Both the position numbers and the translations under genes were made by a program. Below are positions 8,065 to 15,590 of a stretch of 64,000 nt of DNA, piece by piece. Under the pieces are notes generated by a model. That model worked only from the letters and a program-made list of their open reading frames with translations, was not told where the DNA came from and did no database searches. Source of the DNA: Pseudomonas marginalis (GTDB lineage Bacteria > Pseudomonadota > Gammaproteobacteria > Pseudomonadales > Pseudomonadaceae); the NCBI RefSeq assembly GCF_024169655.1, contig NZ_JALJWV010000001.1:3973001-4037000 (forward strand), given 5' to 3'. How positions within the stretch are numbered: the stretch's first letter is position 1; the number at the start of each line of letters is the position of its first letter.

Positions 8065-8283
8065 CGAGTCGTAGCCGGCCGAATCGGGGCGAGTTCTAAA
8101 CGATTTTTTTGTCAGTGGCCTCGGGATACTGCTTTGACGACCTGGGTAAGTTGATGGGTGCCACTGTACGAACACGAGCACGCGGGGAGAATCGCTGCCC
8201 TGTGCAAGGCTTCATAGCGCATTCGGCAGCGCTGGTAGTGGCCGGCACGCACAACACGGTCTTACCTGATGCACAGGACGTGT
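7983..8283. other. Intergenic stretch without recognisable gene
   Basis: About 300 bases between the terminator and the 3' end of the next LysR gene. Short open frames exist (for example 8109-8318) but none has a ribosome site or a family resemblance that I can see. Confidence 0.5.
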
Positions 8284-9183
8284 TTAGGGCGCGAGTATTT
8301 CATGCAGAAACTCTATGAATACACTGATGCGGCTGGAACCACGGTGGTTGGGCAGATACAGCGCATTGATGCAGGTGCTTGCACTGCCTGGGTTGACTTC
8401 ATATTGCTCCAACACCCGCGTCAGCCGACCTGCGCTGACATCCTCACGTACCAGCCAATCGGCCAATAGCGTCACCCCGCCACCGGCCAAGGCAGCCTCG
8501 CGCAGAATGTCGGCATTGTTGCTTTGCAGCCGTCCCTGCACATTCAAGCGGATGACGTCCTCATCGCCCTGGAATGTCCAGTTGTGGTGGCCCATGTGGT
8601 AATCGAAACGCAAACACTGGTGCTCCAGCAAGTCGCGAGGGTGTAGGGGCAGTCCGGTTCGTGTCAGGTATTCGGGACTCGCCACAACCCAACGCTGGAA
8701 ATCGCCCAGCCGCTTGCTGACGATGTCATCACTGACAACCGATGAACCGAGACGTACTGACACATCGATTTGTTCGCTGAGCAGGTCACTGACCTCGTCA
8801 CTCAGCGAGAGACTGATTTCCAGACCGGGATGGCGTTCAAGCAACCGCCCCAAGTGCGGGGCGATGATTCGCCGGCCGAATTCCACCGGGACACTGACCC
8901 GCAAACGCCCCTGCGCTTCGCTGCCACGGTCGGCAACGACGGCATCCGCTTCATCGATGGCCTCAAGGATCGCCACGGCTTTATCGAAATAGTGCTGCCC
9001 CGCCACCGTGACGCTCGTATTGCGCGTGGTGCGGTTGAGCAGGCTGGCGCCCAACTCACTTTCCAGCCCTGCGACCTGCCGCGTCACAGACGACGTGGAG
9101 ATGCCGAGCTTACGCGCCGCAGATGAGTAACCCCCACAGCGCACCGTTTCGACAAACATTTTCAGCGCCAGCAACTTGTCCAT
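8284..9183 (-). CDS. LysR-family regulator (CrgA/DsdC-like group)
   Basis: A 299-residue LysR protein beginning MDKLLALKMFVETVRCGGYS, with the recognition helix in LGISTSSVTRQVAGLE and the LLNRTTRNTSV strand. The effector domain includes ISLSLSDEVSDLLSEQIDVSVRLG and NALYLPNHRGSSRIS. It shares its start and its C-terminal LYLPNHRGS motif with two further LysR genes here (12694 and 19689), so the three are paralogues. Its former target may be the amidohydrolase whose remnant lies divergently at 9373; if so it is an orphan regulator. Confidence 0.85.
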   Translation of the reverse strand: MDKLLALKMFVETVRCGGYSSAARKLGISTSSVTRQVAGLESELGASLLNRTTRNTSVTVAGQHYFDKAVAILEAIDEADAVVADRGSEAQGRLRVSVPVEFGRRIIAPHLGRLLERHPGLEISLSLSDEVSDLLSEQIDVSVRLGSSVVSDDIVSKRLGDFQRWVVASPEYLTRTGLPLHPRDLLEHQCLRFDYHMGHHNWTFQGDEDVIRLNVQGRLQSNNADILREAALAGGGVTLLADWLVREDVSAGRLTRVLEQYEVNPGSASTCINALYLPNHRGSSRISVFIEFLHEILAP

Positions 9184-9372
9184 GAACGGATTCCGAGATC
9201 GAAAGGTAAAGGTAGCGACTGTGCATGACCAGGCAATGGGAATCTTGCATGGCTGTGCTCAATGGCCTGATTGATTAAAGAGGCTTGCGATCTTCCAATT
9301 GATCGAATGATAATCAAAATTCACCAAATGATCGATTGATTAATTAATAGAGCGGCATCTCGGAGCAGGTAC
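9184..9372. other. AT-rich intergenic region with overlapping dyads
   Basis: The segment around 9296-9350 is markedly AT-rich and repeats the elements ATTGATCGA and ATGATCGATTGAT in both orientations. This would fit an operator/promoter for the LysR gene (9183, minus) and the broken amidohydrolase (plus). No exact site can be assigned. Confidence 0.35.
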
Positions 9373-9590
9373 ATGCCACGACGGGCACGTGTCTGGAACG
9401 ATGCTGCGTCGACGGTCCATCGCCAACACCCACAACGTTTTGTGGTGCTGGCCACGTTGCCGATGCTAGAGGCTGACGACGCCATTGCCGAGTTGGAACG
9501 CGCTGCCGAATTGCCTGGCGTTCGTGGGGTGTACATGGGCACCAACATCAACGGCCAGGCGCTCGCCAATAAGTCCGATGTGAACAGCTA
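9373..9590 (+). pseudogene. Remnant of an ACMSD-type amidohydrolase/decarboxylase
   Basis: Codons from 9373 read RRARVWNDAAS, HPQRFVVLATLPMLEADDAI and AELERAAELPGVRGVYMGTN. This is the typical stretch around residues 90-150 of amidohydrolase-2 family enzymes (aminocarboxymuconate semialdehyde decarboxylase, resorcylate decarboxylase). The metal-binding N-terminus and the whole C-terminal barrel are missing. The frame ends where the convergent FAD hydroxylase begins (9593). I read this as an internal scrap left by two deletions. No complete copy is in the window. Confidence 0.65.
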
Positions 9591-9592
9591 CA

Positions 9593-10735
9593 TCAGGCTT
9601 GGGCGATACCCATAATCCGATTGCCCATACTCACCCCCCAATCGGCCATGCGCTTGCCTTCTGCAAGTTGTTGTTGCTGCCAGGCTAGCAGGGCTTTATC
9701 AATGTCGCCGACGTCGTCGATTGCTTGAGCCAGAGACAGTGCATTGCGGGCTGCCTTGGCCGTGCTTCCGGCGGTATGAGGACGCGGCACAAAAGCAGCG
9801 TCGCCAGTCAACAGCACACGGCCAAACACCATTTGCGGGACGTCGAGATCAAGGATCGCCTGCACAAAAATATCCTTGGTCTGGCGAATCAGTTCCCGAA
9901 AAGCCGGATTCGCCTGCCGCTCACCCATTTCCCGTATATATGCATCCTGCCCGGTGGCCAAAGCCCCGGGTGGAATGGAGTGAGTACGCCGATGGCCATT
10001 GCTGTCAGTGAGCACAGCGTCCAGTTCCGACCCTTGTGCAGCTTTCAAATACCACAGCCAATTGAACCGACGCTCGCCAGGATTAACGGAGCCACTCACG
10101 CTCGGCACCATGTATTCCAGCATCAGCGATTCAGGGTCTTGTTGAAAAACAAAGTCCTCGTAAAGCTGCATTTTGGCGAAGTCTGGAAGTTGCTCTTCAT
10201 CGACCAGCCCGCGCCACACCACATACCCCGAATAGCTAGGTACTGTTCCAGGCAACACCACGCTTCGCACGGTTGAACCCGCGCCATCAGCGCCAATCAG
10301 CAGGTCTGCCTCGGCAGTGCTGCCGTCGGCAAAAATCGCAGTCACTCGGTGTTCATTCTGAGTCAGATCCACCAGCGTCTTGCCACGGTGATAATGCTCA
10401 GCAGCAAATGCAGAAAATAGTGAGCTGTACAGTGTGTTCCAGGACGTCTGAGTTTGCGGCATCGGCTCTTTATGCACGACGCTGCCAGCTCGATCCAGAT
10501 AGAGACGATCATGGGACCGGACGCCGAGCGCTCCTGCCGGATGAATGTCCACATAACGAAAATGGTGCAGGACATCCGCTTGCAGAACGATGCCCCCGCC
10601 ACGACTATCCATCGCCGCAGGGGATCGCTCGTAAATATCGACCTGCCAACCAATCGCGCGTAACGCCGTGGCAGCGAACAGCCCTCCCAGGGATCCTCCA
10701 ATGACCAAGGCCTTCGGAACGCCTGAACTCTTCAT
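9593..10735 (-). CDS. FAD-dependent hydroxylase, 2,6-dihydroxypyridine 3-monooxygenase type
   Basis: A 380-residue group A flavoprotein hydroxylase. The Rossmann motif is ALVIGGSLGGLFAATALR near the N-terminus, DG-type motif LLIGADGAGSTVRS in the middle, and the FAD-binding GRVLLTGDAAFVPRPHTAGS near residue 300. The stretch SYSGYVVWRGLVDE and the PRPHTAGSTAKAARNA segment resemble 2,6-dihydroxypyridine hydroxylase more than salicylate or 4-hydroxybenzoate hydroxylases. ATG at 10735 has a GAGGAG site; the frame is open further upstream but no start there looks better. It follows the OYE reductase on the same strand after 52 bp. The substrate is probably a hydroxylated aromatic or N-heteroaromatic ring; this is inferred. 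Confidence 0.8.
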   Translation of the reverse strand: MKSSGVPKALVIGGSLGGLFAATALRAIGWQVDIYERSPAAMDSRGGGIVLQADVLHHFRYVDIHPAGALGVRSHDRLYLDRAGSVVHKEPMPQTQTSWNTLYSSLFSAFAAEHYHRGKTLVDLTQNEHRVTAIFADGSTAEADLLIGADGAGSTVRSVVLPGTVPSYSGYVVWRGLVDEEQLPDFAKMQLYEDFVFQQDPESLMLEYMVPSVSGSVNPGERRFNWLWYLKAAQGSELDAVLTDSNGHRRTHSIPPGALATGQDAYIREMGERQANPAFRELIRQTKDIFVQAILDLDVPQMVFGRVLLTGDAAFVPRPHTAGSTAKAARNALSLAQAIDDVGDIDKALLAWQQQQLAEGKRMADWGVSMGNRIMGIAQA

Positions 10736-10787
10736 TACCTTTCTCCTCATTGCAGGGTGATTCCCCCAGCTCCGGTTTACCGTTGCG

Positions 10788-11900
10788 TTATGCCAACACC
10801 GGATAGTCGATGTACCCCTTGGCGTCGCCGCCAAAAAAGCTGTTGCCGTCAGCCACGTTGAGTTCGTTGCGATCGCGCAAGCGAGCCGGTAAGTCGGGGT
10901 TGGCAATGAACGGGCGACCAAACGCAATGAGGTCCGCACGGCCCTGCGCAATGGCCTGTTCGGCCGTTTCGCCGGAGTAGCCACCCGCCAACATCAGAAC
11001 GCCGTGGAAGTCCGCACGCAGTTGCTTGATGATCGCGTCCCAGCGTGGATCGTTACTTTCATCGAGCACTGTGCCGACCATCATCGGTTCTACCAGGTGC
11101 AGGTAAGCGAGATTCCAGTGATTGAGCCGGGATGCGATGTAGCCAAAGGTTTGTTCCGGGGTGTCATCGCCCATTCCCATGAAACGTCCCATCGGTGTCA
11201 GGCGGACAGCAACGCGTTCGGCACCTACTTCCGCGGTCACGGCTTCCACGACTTCAAGCAGCAACCGCGCACGGTTTTCGATACTTCCCCCGTAGCGATC
11301 ACTTCGCTGATTGCTGGCGCTGTTGATGAATTGGTCGAGCAGGTAGCCATTGCCCGCGTGAATTTCCACACCGTCCATACCGGCCAGAATCGAGTTGCGA
11401 GCGGCCTTGCGGAAGTCGGCAACGATCGCTTCGATCCCCGGAATGTCCAGCGCCTGAGGAACAGGTACATCACCCCAGACACCCTCGCCTTGTTCATTAA
11501 GGATGAAGGTTTTGCCGGGTACAGGCTGCGCGGTCGGCGCCACCGGCAAGCCGCCGTTGGGCTGGAATACCGGGTGCGACACTCGCCCCACATGCCAGAG
11601 CTGCAGGAAAATGCGCCCGCCTTCAGCGTGCACGGCCTCGCTGACAGCTCGCCACCCCTGAATCTGCTCGTCGCTATGGATGCCGGGCGTCCAGGCGTAA
11701 CCCTGGCCTTGCTGCGAAATCTGCGTAGCCTCGGTAATGATCAATGCGGCACTGGCACGTTGACGGTAGTACTCAACGTTCATCGGTGTCGGTACGTTGC
11801 CCGGTTGCCCCGCTCGCGAGCGAGTCAGAGGCGCCATGACGACGCGGTGATCGAGGGTGAATTGGCCGAGTTTGATAGGGCTGAACAAGTGATGAGTCAT
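10788..11900 (-). CDS. Alkene reductase, old yellow enzyme family (NemA/XenB-like)
   Basis: A 370-residue FMN oxidoreductase of the OYE family. Seen are FSPIKLGQFTLDHRVVMAPLTRSRA, GGRIFLQLWHVGRVSH, DGVEIHAGNGYLLDQFI (substrate-site H and N as HAGN, where many members have HAAN), SNQRSDRYGGSIENR and the C-terminal LIAFGRPFIANPDLPARL. Members reduce activated alkenes, quinones, nitro-esters or N-ethylmaleimide with NADPH. It is preceded by a DsbA-like gene (gap 37 bp) and followed by the FAD hydroxylase, so the three appear to be one unit under the LysR at 12694. Substrate unknown. Confidence 0.9.
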   Translation of the reverse strand: MTHHLFSPIKLGQFTLDHRVVMAPLTRSRAGQPGNVPTPMNVEYYRQRASAALIITEATQISQQGQGYAWTPGIHSDEQIQGWRAVSEAVHAEGGRIFLQLWHVGRVSHPVFQPNGGLPVAPTAQPVPGKTFILNEQGEGVWGDVPVPQALDIPGIEAIVADFRKAARNSILAGMDGVEIHAGNGYLLDQFINSASNQRSDRYGGSIENRARLLLEVVEAVTAEVGAERVAVRLTPMGRFMGMGDDTPEQTFGYIASRLNHWNLAYLHLVEPMMVGTVLDESNDPRWDAIIKQLRADFHGVLMLAGGYSGETAEQAIAQGRADLIAFGRPFIANPDLPARLRDRNELNVADGNSFFGGDAKGYIDYPVLA

Positions 11901-11937
11901 GATGATGTCCTGAATGGATTGGGATTGAAAAACCGCC

Positions 11938-12582
11938 TCAGGCGGCTTGGCTTCGCTTCAGTATCTGGATCATTATTTCGATGGGCTGCGCGCCACTGAT
12001 CACGTCATCTGCGATCTGAATACTCGGCACCGAGCGCACACCGGACGCCTTGGTTAGGGCTTCGAGCTTCAAGACTTCAGCCGTGCCCTCATCGGCCTTG
12101 AGAAAGTCGACAATGACCTCTCGGTCCAGCCCGGTTTCGGCAGCAATGTCGGCCAGCACAATGAGGTCGCCGATATCCCGCCCTTCGCCGAAGTACGCCT
12201 TGAAAATGGCCTTGACCAGCAAAGAAGCGTCTCGACCCGCCTGTTGCTCGCGCCATACCAACCGATGCGCGGCCAGGGTGTTGGGCGTTTTTTCGACTCG
12301 CTCATAATCGAACTCAAGACCGACGGCCTTACCGGCGTGGGTGACCTGTGCGTCCATGGCCTGGCTACGCGCCCAGCTGCCGAACTTGCCAGAGCGATAG
12401 GCTTTGCGATCCACGCCTCGAACAGGCATGTCCGGGTTCAACTGATAAGGCAGAAAACTGATGGGGCGGTCCGTTGAAAAACCTGAAGCGGCCAGCGCGC
12501 GTTCAAGATTTTCCTCACCGATCCAGCACCATGGGCAGATGAAATCGTAAGTCACCTGAATTTTGGATGAGTGCAAACTCAT
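11938..12582 (-). CDS. DsbA-family oxidoreductase (FrnE-like)
   Basis: A 214-residue cytoplasmic thioredoxin-fold protein without a signal peptide. The active site CPWC is in TYDFICPWCWIGEENLERAL, and the cis-proline region VRSVPSIQIADDVISGAQ is near the C-terminus. FrnE-like members assist polyketide or redox metabolism and radiation resistance. ATG at 12582 follows GGAG. The gene is first of the unit DsbA-OYE-FAD hydroxylase; a LysR-type dyad lies 80 bp upstream (12661-12684). A role as glutathione-dependent isomerase in aromatic breakdown, as for 2-hydroxychromene-2-carboxylate isomerase, is possible. Confidence 0.85.
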   Translation of the reverse strand: MSLHSSKIQVTYDFICPWCWIGEENLERALAASGFSTDRPISFLPYQLNPDMPVRGVDRKAYRSGKFGSWARSQAMDAQVTHAGKAVGLEFDYERVEKTPNTLAAHRLVWREQQAGRDASLLVKAIFKAYFGEGRDIGDLIVLADIAAETGLDREVIVDFLKADEGTAEVLKLEALTKASGVRSVPSIQIADDVISGAQPIEIMIQILKRSQAA

Positions 12583-12660
12583 GACGGTCTCCGTGGTTGA
12601 ATGTTTCACCTCCCCACGGTAGGTGCCGGAGCGCCGTCAGAGAATCCATCTGCTGCACAA

Positions 12661-12684
12661 CGTTGCTTTTCGCAAAACGCAACG
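12661..12684. promoter_or_regulatory. LysR-type operator before the DsbA-OYE-hydroxylase unit
   Basis: Inverted repeat CGTTGC-N12-GCAACG. On the minus strand it contains TTGCG-TTTTG-CGAAA, close to the dyads at 13705 and 21979. It lies between the lysR stop (12694) and the next gene's start (12582). Confidence 0.5.
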
Positions 12685-12693
12685 ATGAGCCGA

Positions 12694-13611
12694 TCACGCC
12701 TTCGGTTGGCTTTGCGACTGGAGTAATTCGGTGAGGAACTCAATGAGCGCGTTGATACGTTTCGAGCCGCGGTGATTGGGCAGGTACAGGGCTGAGATCG
12801 CCGAACTGGCGCTGTTCGGATTGACGACAAAAGCGTCGAACAAGGACGTGAGTCGACCACCGTCGATGTCATCATTGACCAACCAATCGGGTAACAGCGC
12901 CACCCCGCACCCGGCCAGTACCACTTCGCGCAGGACCTCGGCATTGTTGCTCTTGAATTGCCCTTCGACGGGCACGCGCATCTCTTGGCCCTGCTCTGTA
13001 AATGTCCAGAACTGCTGCGGCGCGCCATAGTTGAAACACATGCACTCGTGCTGCATGAGGTCCATGGGGCGGTCGGGAAATCCTCGAGCGTTCAGGTACT
13101 CGGCGCTGGCGACTACTCGGCGTCGAAAGCTGCCGATGCAGCGGCTGACCACCGTTTCCATCGCCGCTGGCGACCCCATCCGGATCGATAGATCGATGCG
13201 TTCGCCGAGCAAATCGACGATGTCGTCCGATAGCGTCATATCCAGTGCGAGCAATGGATAGCGCGCTAAAAGCGCACCGATGTGGGGGGCAATGAGACGG
13301 TGACCCAACGCCACGGGCGCTGAGATACGCAACTGGCCCGCGGGCACGTCACCGCGGTCCGAGACTGACTCGTCGGCGTCAGCCATGGCGCTCAGAATAT
13401 CCCGGCTTTTCAGGTAGTACACACCACCGGCATCGGTCAACGTGACTTGCCGGGTAGAGCGATTCAGCAGCACGACACCCAGGTCATCCTCAAGCCTGTC
13501 GATCATTCTGGTCACTGAAGAGGTGGCCAGATTGAGGTGCCTGGCGGCAGACGAAAAGCCCTTGGAATCTACCGACTGTATGAACATTTTCAGTGCGAGC
13601 AGCTTGTCCAT
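12694..13611 (-). CDS. LysR-family regulator, paralogue of the 19689 gene
   Basis: A 305-residue LysR protein. I set the start at 13611 (MDKLLALKMFIQSVDSKGFS), which aligns with its paralogues; an earlier start at 13662 would add 17 residues of unrelated sequence. Helix-turn-helix LNLATSSVTRMIDRLEDD, then LLNRSTRQVTLTDAG. By eye it agrees with the regulator at 19689 over the whole length, at roughly three residues in four. It sits between the divergent molybdenum hydroxylase operon (13855, plus) and the DsbA-OYE-hydroxylase unit (minus), with a dyad on each side, so it probably controls both. Confidence 0.88.
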   Translation of the reverse strand: MDKLLALKMFIQSVDSKGFSSAARHLNLATSSVTRMIDRLEDDLGVVLLNRSTRQVTLTDAGGVYYLKSRDILSAMADADESVSDRGDVPAGQLRISAPVALGHRLIAPHIGALLARYPLLALDMTLSDDIVDLLGERIDLSIRMGSPAAMETVVSRCIGSFRRRVVASAEYLNARGFPDRPMDLMQHECMCFNYGAPQQFWTFTEQGQEMRVPVEGQFKSNNAEVLREVVLAGCGVALLPDWLVNDDIDGGRLTSLFDAFVVNPNSASSAISALYLPNHRGSKRINALIEFLTELLQSQSQPKA

Positions 13612-13704
13612 AAATCCCCTCGGTGACATCGATACGATCCTTGAGGGCCTATCTTTGGGCATGGGCGCACGCTGCGCGAGTTAACGGTTGTTAATTCTGC
13701 CGCC

Positions 13705-13721
13705 ATTGCGCCTGGCGCAAT
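13705..13721. promoter_or_regulatory. LysR-type operator between lysR and the Mo-hydroxylase operon
   Basis: Perfect 7-bp inverted repeat ATTGCGC-CTG-GCGCAAT fitting T-N11-A, with the core TTGCG-N5-CGCAA. It lies in the divergent promoter region between genes starting at 13611 (minus) and 13855 (plus). Confidence 0.65.
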
Positions 13722-13854
13722 GTAGCGTTGCGCATTGATGGGGTACTCCATCACAAGCGCTCTCTCTAAGCTCACTCCATGGAAAATCGCCGTACGCCAA
13801 TCGCTCGCGGCGGATTGAAAAATCTGTCGTTAATTCAGCTTGAGAGGTAAGGCG

Positions 13855-15129
13855 ATGAAGCGCAAGACGATCATCGGTGCCGTTCTGGCAATCAGCGTCG
13901 TGGGGTTAGGGTTTGCGTTCTGGATGATGTGGAGGCCGGAAATTGCCACTGTCAGCCAATCCCTGAATGCCGATCGCGAGACGCTGGACAGAGGCCGCCG
14001 CGTCGTCGAAACGGGCGACTGTGCGGTCTGCCACACGCGGCCAGGGGGCGCCTACATGGCCGGCGGTTTGCCGCTGGTAACGCCCTTCGGAACCCTCTTC
14101 ACCACCAACATCACCCCGGACCCGGAATCCGGTATCGGAAAGTGGTCGCTGGACGCCTTTGAACGGGCCATGCGCGAAGGCATCGCGCGTGACGGCCATT
14201 TTCTCTATCCGGCGTTCCCCTACGTGCATTACCGGAAGATGAGCGATGCCGATATTGCCGACGCCTATGCCTTCTTGATGAGCGTGGACCCGATCAAATA
14301 CACCGCACCGGAAAATCATATGGTCTTCCCCATGAACTTCCGTCCGCTGGTGTCCTTCTGGAACTTGCTGTTCCTGCATGGGGATCCGCTGGAACCACTT
14401 CCCGACCGGTCAGCACAATGGAACCGCGGACGCTATCTGGTCGAGGGAGCGGGGCACTGTTCATCCTGCCATTCGCCCCTGAATCTGATTGGCGGGGAAA
14501 AAGGCAGCGAACTGTTCAACGGTGGCGTCGTCGACGGCTGGACAGCCCCTGCCCTGCGCGGAATGACCGAGGCGCAACACCCCTGGAATGAAGCCCAGTT
14601 GGTCGCCTATCTGACGGGCGAGGTCGCCGAAGGACACGGCGCAGCGGCGGGCCCGATGTTGCCGGTCAGCCTGAGTATGGCGCAATTGCCGACGGAAGAC
14701 GCCCATGCCATCGCACAGTACATTCTTGACCTCAAGAAAACCTCATCGGACGCCCCATCGCCGCCCTGCACCTCCGGGGTCAAGCCCAGCGCCAGGGCAC
14801 TTCTAGGCGCCGCATTGTTCGACGGGGCCTGCGCGAGTTGCCACGGCAGCGCAGCACCGATGCGCGTCATTGAATCGCGGCCGGCACTGACGAACACCTC
14901 GGCGGTGATGGCGGACTCGCCACGTAATTTGATCCAGACCCTCCTACAGGGCATCCCGATGTCCGGCGCCGCTTCCAGCCACTACATGCCTGCCTTCGCC
15001 CATAGCCTGGACGACACCCATGTGGCTGCACTTGCCGAGTACTTGCGCAATGAAAGCTGTGCAAACCGACCCTGGACGGATCTCGACAAGACAATCAAAA
15101 GCATTCGGGCTCAGGAGCAGCAACCGTGA
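13855..15129 (+). CDS. Membrane-anchored tri-haem cytochrome c (alcohol/aldehyde dehydrogenase type)
   Basis: A 424-residue c-type cytochrome with an N-terminal hydrophobic anchor (residues 5-25) and three CxxCH haem sites: C56-AVC-H60, C202-SSC-H206 and C326-ASC-H330. This three-domain architecture is that of the cytochrome subunits of periplasmic alcohol/aldehyde dehydrogenases. It would pass electrons from the molybdenum hydroxylase encoded next to the quinone pool or an oxidase. ATG at 13855 has an AGAGG site; the following gene overlaps its stop by four bases, so the three genes are translationally coupled. Confidence 0.9.
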   Translation: MKRKTIIGAVLAISVVGLGFAFWMMWRPEIATVSQSLNADRETLDRGRRVVETGDCAVCHTRPGGAYMAGGLPLVTPFGTLFTTNITPDPESGIGKWSLDAFERAMREGIARDGHFLYPAFPYVHYRKMSDADIADAYAFLMSVDPIKYTAPENHMVFPMNFRPLVSFWNLLFLHGDPLEPLPDRSAQWNRGRYLVEGAGHCSSCHSPLNLIGGEKGSELFNGGVVDGWTAPALRGMTEAQHPWNEAQLVAYLTGEVAEGHGAAAGPMLPVSLSMAQLPTEDAHAIAQYILDLKKTSSDAPSPPCTSGVKPSARALLGAALFDGACASCHGSAAPMRVIESRPALTNTSAVMADSPRNLIQTLLQGIPMSGAASSHYMPAFAHSLDDTHVAALAEYLRNESCANRPWTDLDKTIKSIRAQEQQP

Positions 15130-15590
15130 TCACACTCGACATCAACGGCAAGACTCACGAACTGGACATCGCGGACGACATGCCCCTGCTGTATGCCTTG
15201 CGCAACCAGGTGGGGCTCAATGGCGCCAAATACGGCTGCGGCCTGGGTCAGTGCGGCGCCTGCACTGTGTTAGTGAACGACAAACCGGTGTTTTCCTGCC
15301 TGACACCCTGCGGCGCGCTGGCGGGCAAATCGGTGCGTACCGTGGAGAGCCTGGGCAGTGCCGACCAACCGGGGGCGTTGCAGAAAGCCTTTATCGATGA
15401 ACAGGCCGCCCAGTGTGGTTATTGCATCGCGGGAATGATCGTACGGGCACAGGCGCTGCTGGAGGCCAACCCTCATCCAGACGATGAAACGATCCGCCGC
15501 CACATGGCACCCAACTTGTGCCGCTGCGGCACCCATGTGCGGATCTTCGCCGCGATCAAGTCGGTCGTCGCACAGGGAGGCAAGGTATGA
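15126..15590 (+). CDS. [2Fe-2S] subunit of molybdenum hydroxylase (IorA/NicA-like)
   Basis: A 154-residue small subunit of the xanthine oxidase family. The plant-type cluster site is GCGLGQCGACTVLVNDKPVFSC and the second cluster site is QCGYCIAGM followed by LCRCGTH. It starts with GTG overlapping the cytochrome stop (GTGA), and its own stop overlaps the next gene (ATGA). In isoquinoline 1-oxidoreductase, nicotinate dehydrogenase and aldehyde oxidase this subunit carries electrons from the molybdenum site to the cytochrome. No FAD subunit is encoded, in line with cytochrome c as acceptor. Confidence 0.92.
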   Translation: MITLDINGKTHELDIADDMPLLYALRNQVGLNGAKYGCGLGQCGACTVLVNDKPVFSCLTPCGALAGKSVRTVESLGSADQPGALQKAFIDEQAAQCGYCIAGMIVRAQALLEANPHPDDETIRRHMAPNLCRCGTHVRIFAAIKSVVAQGGKV

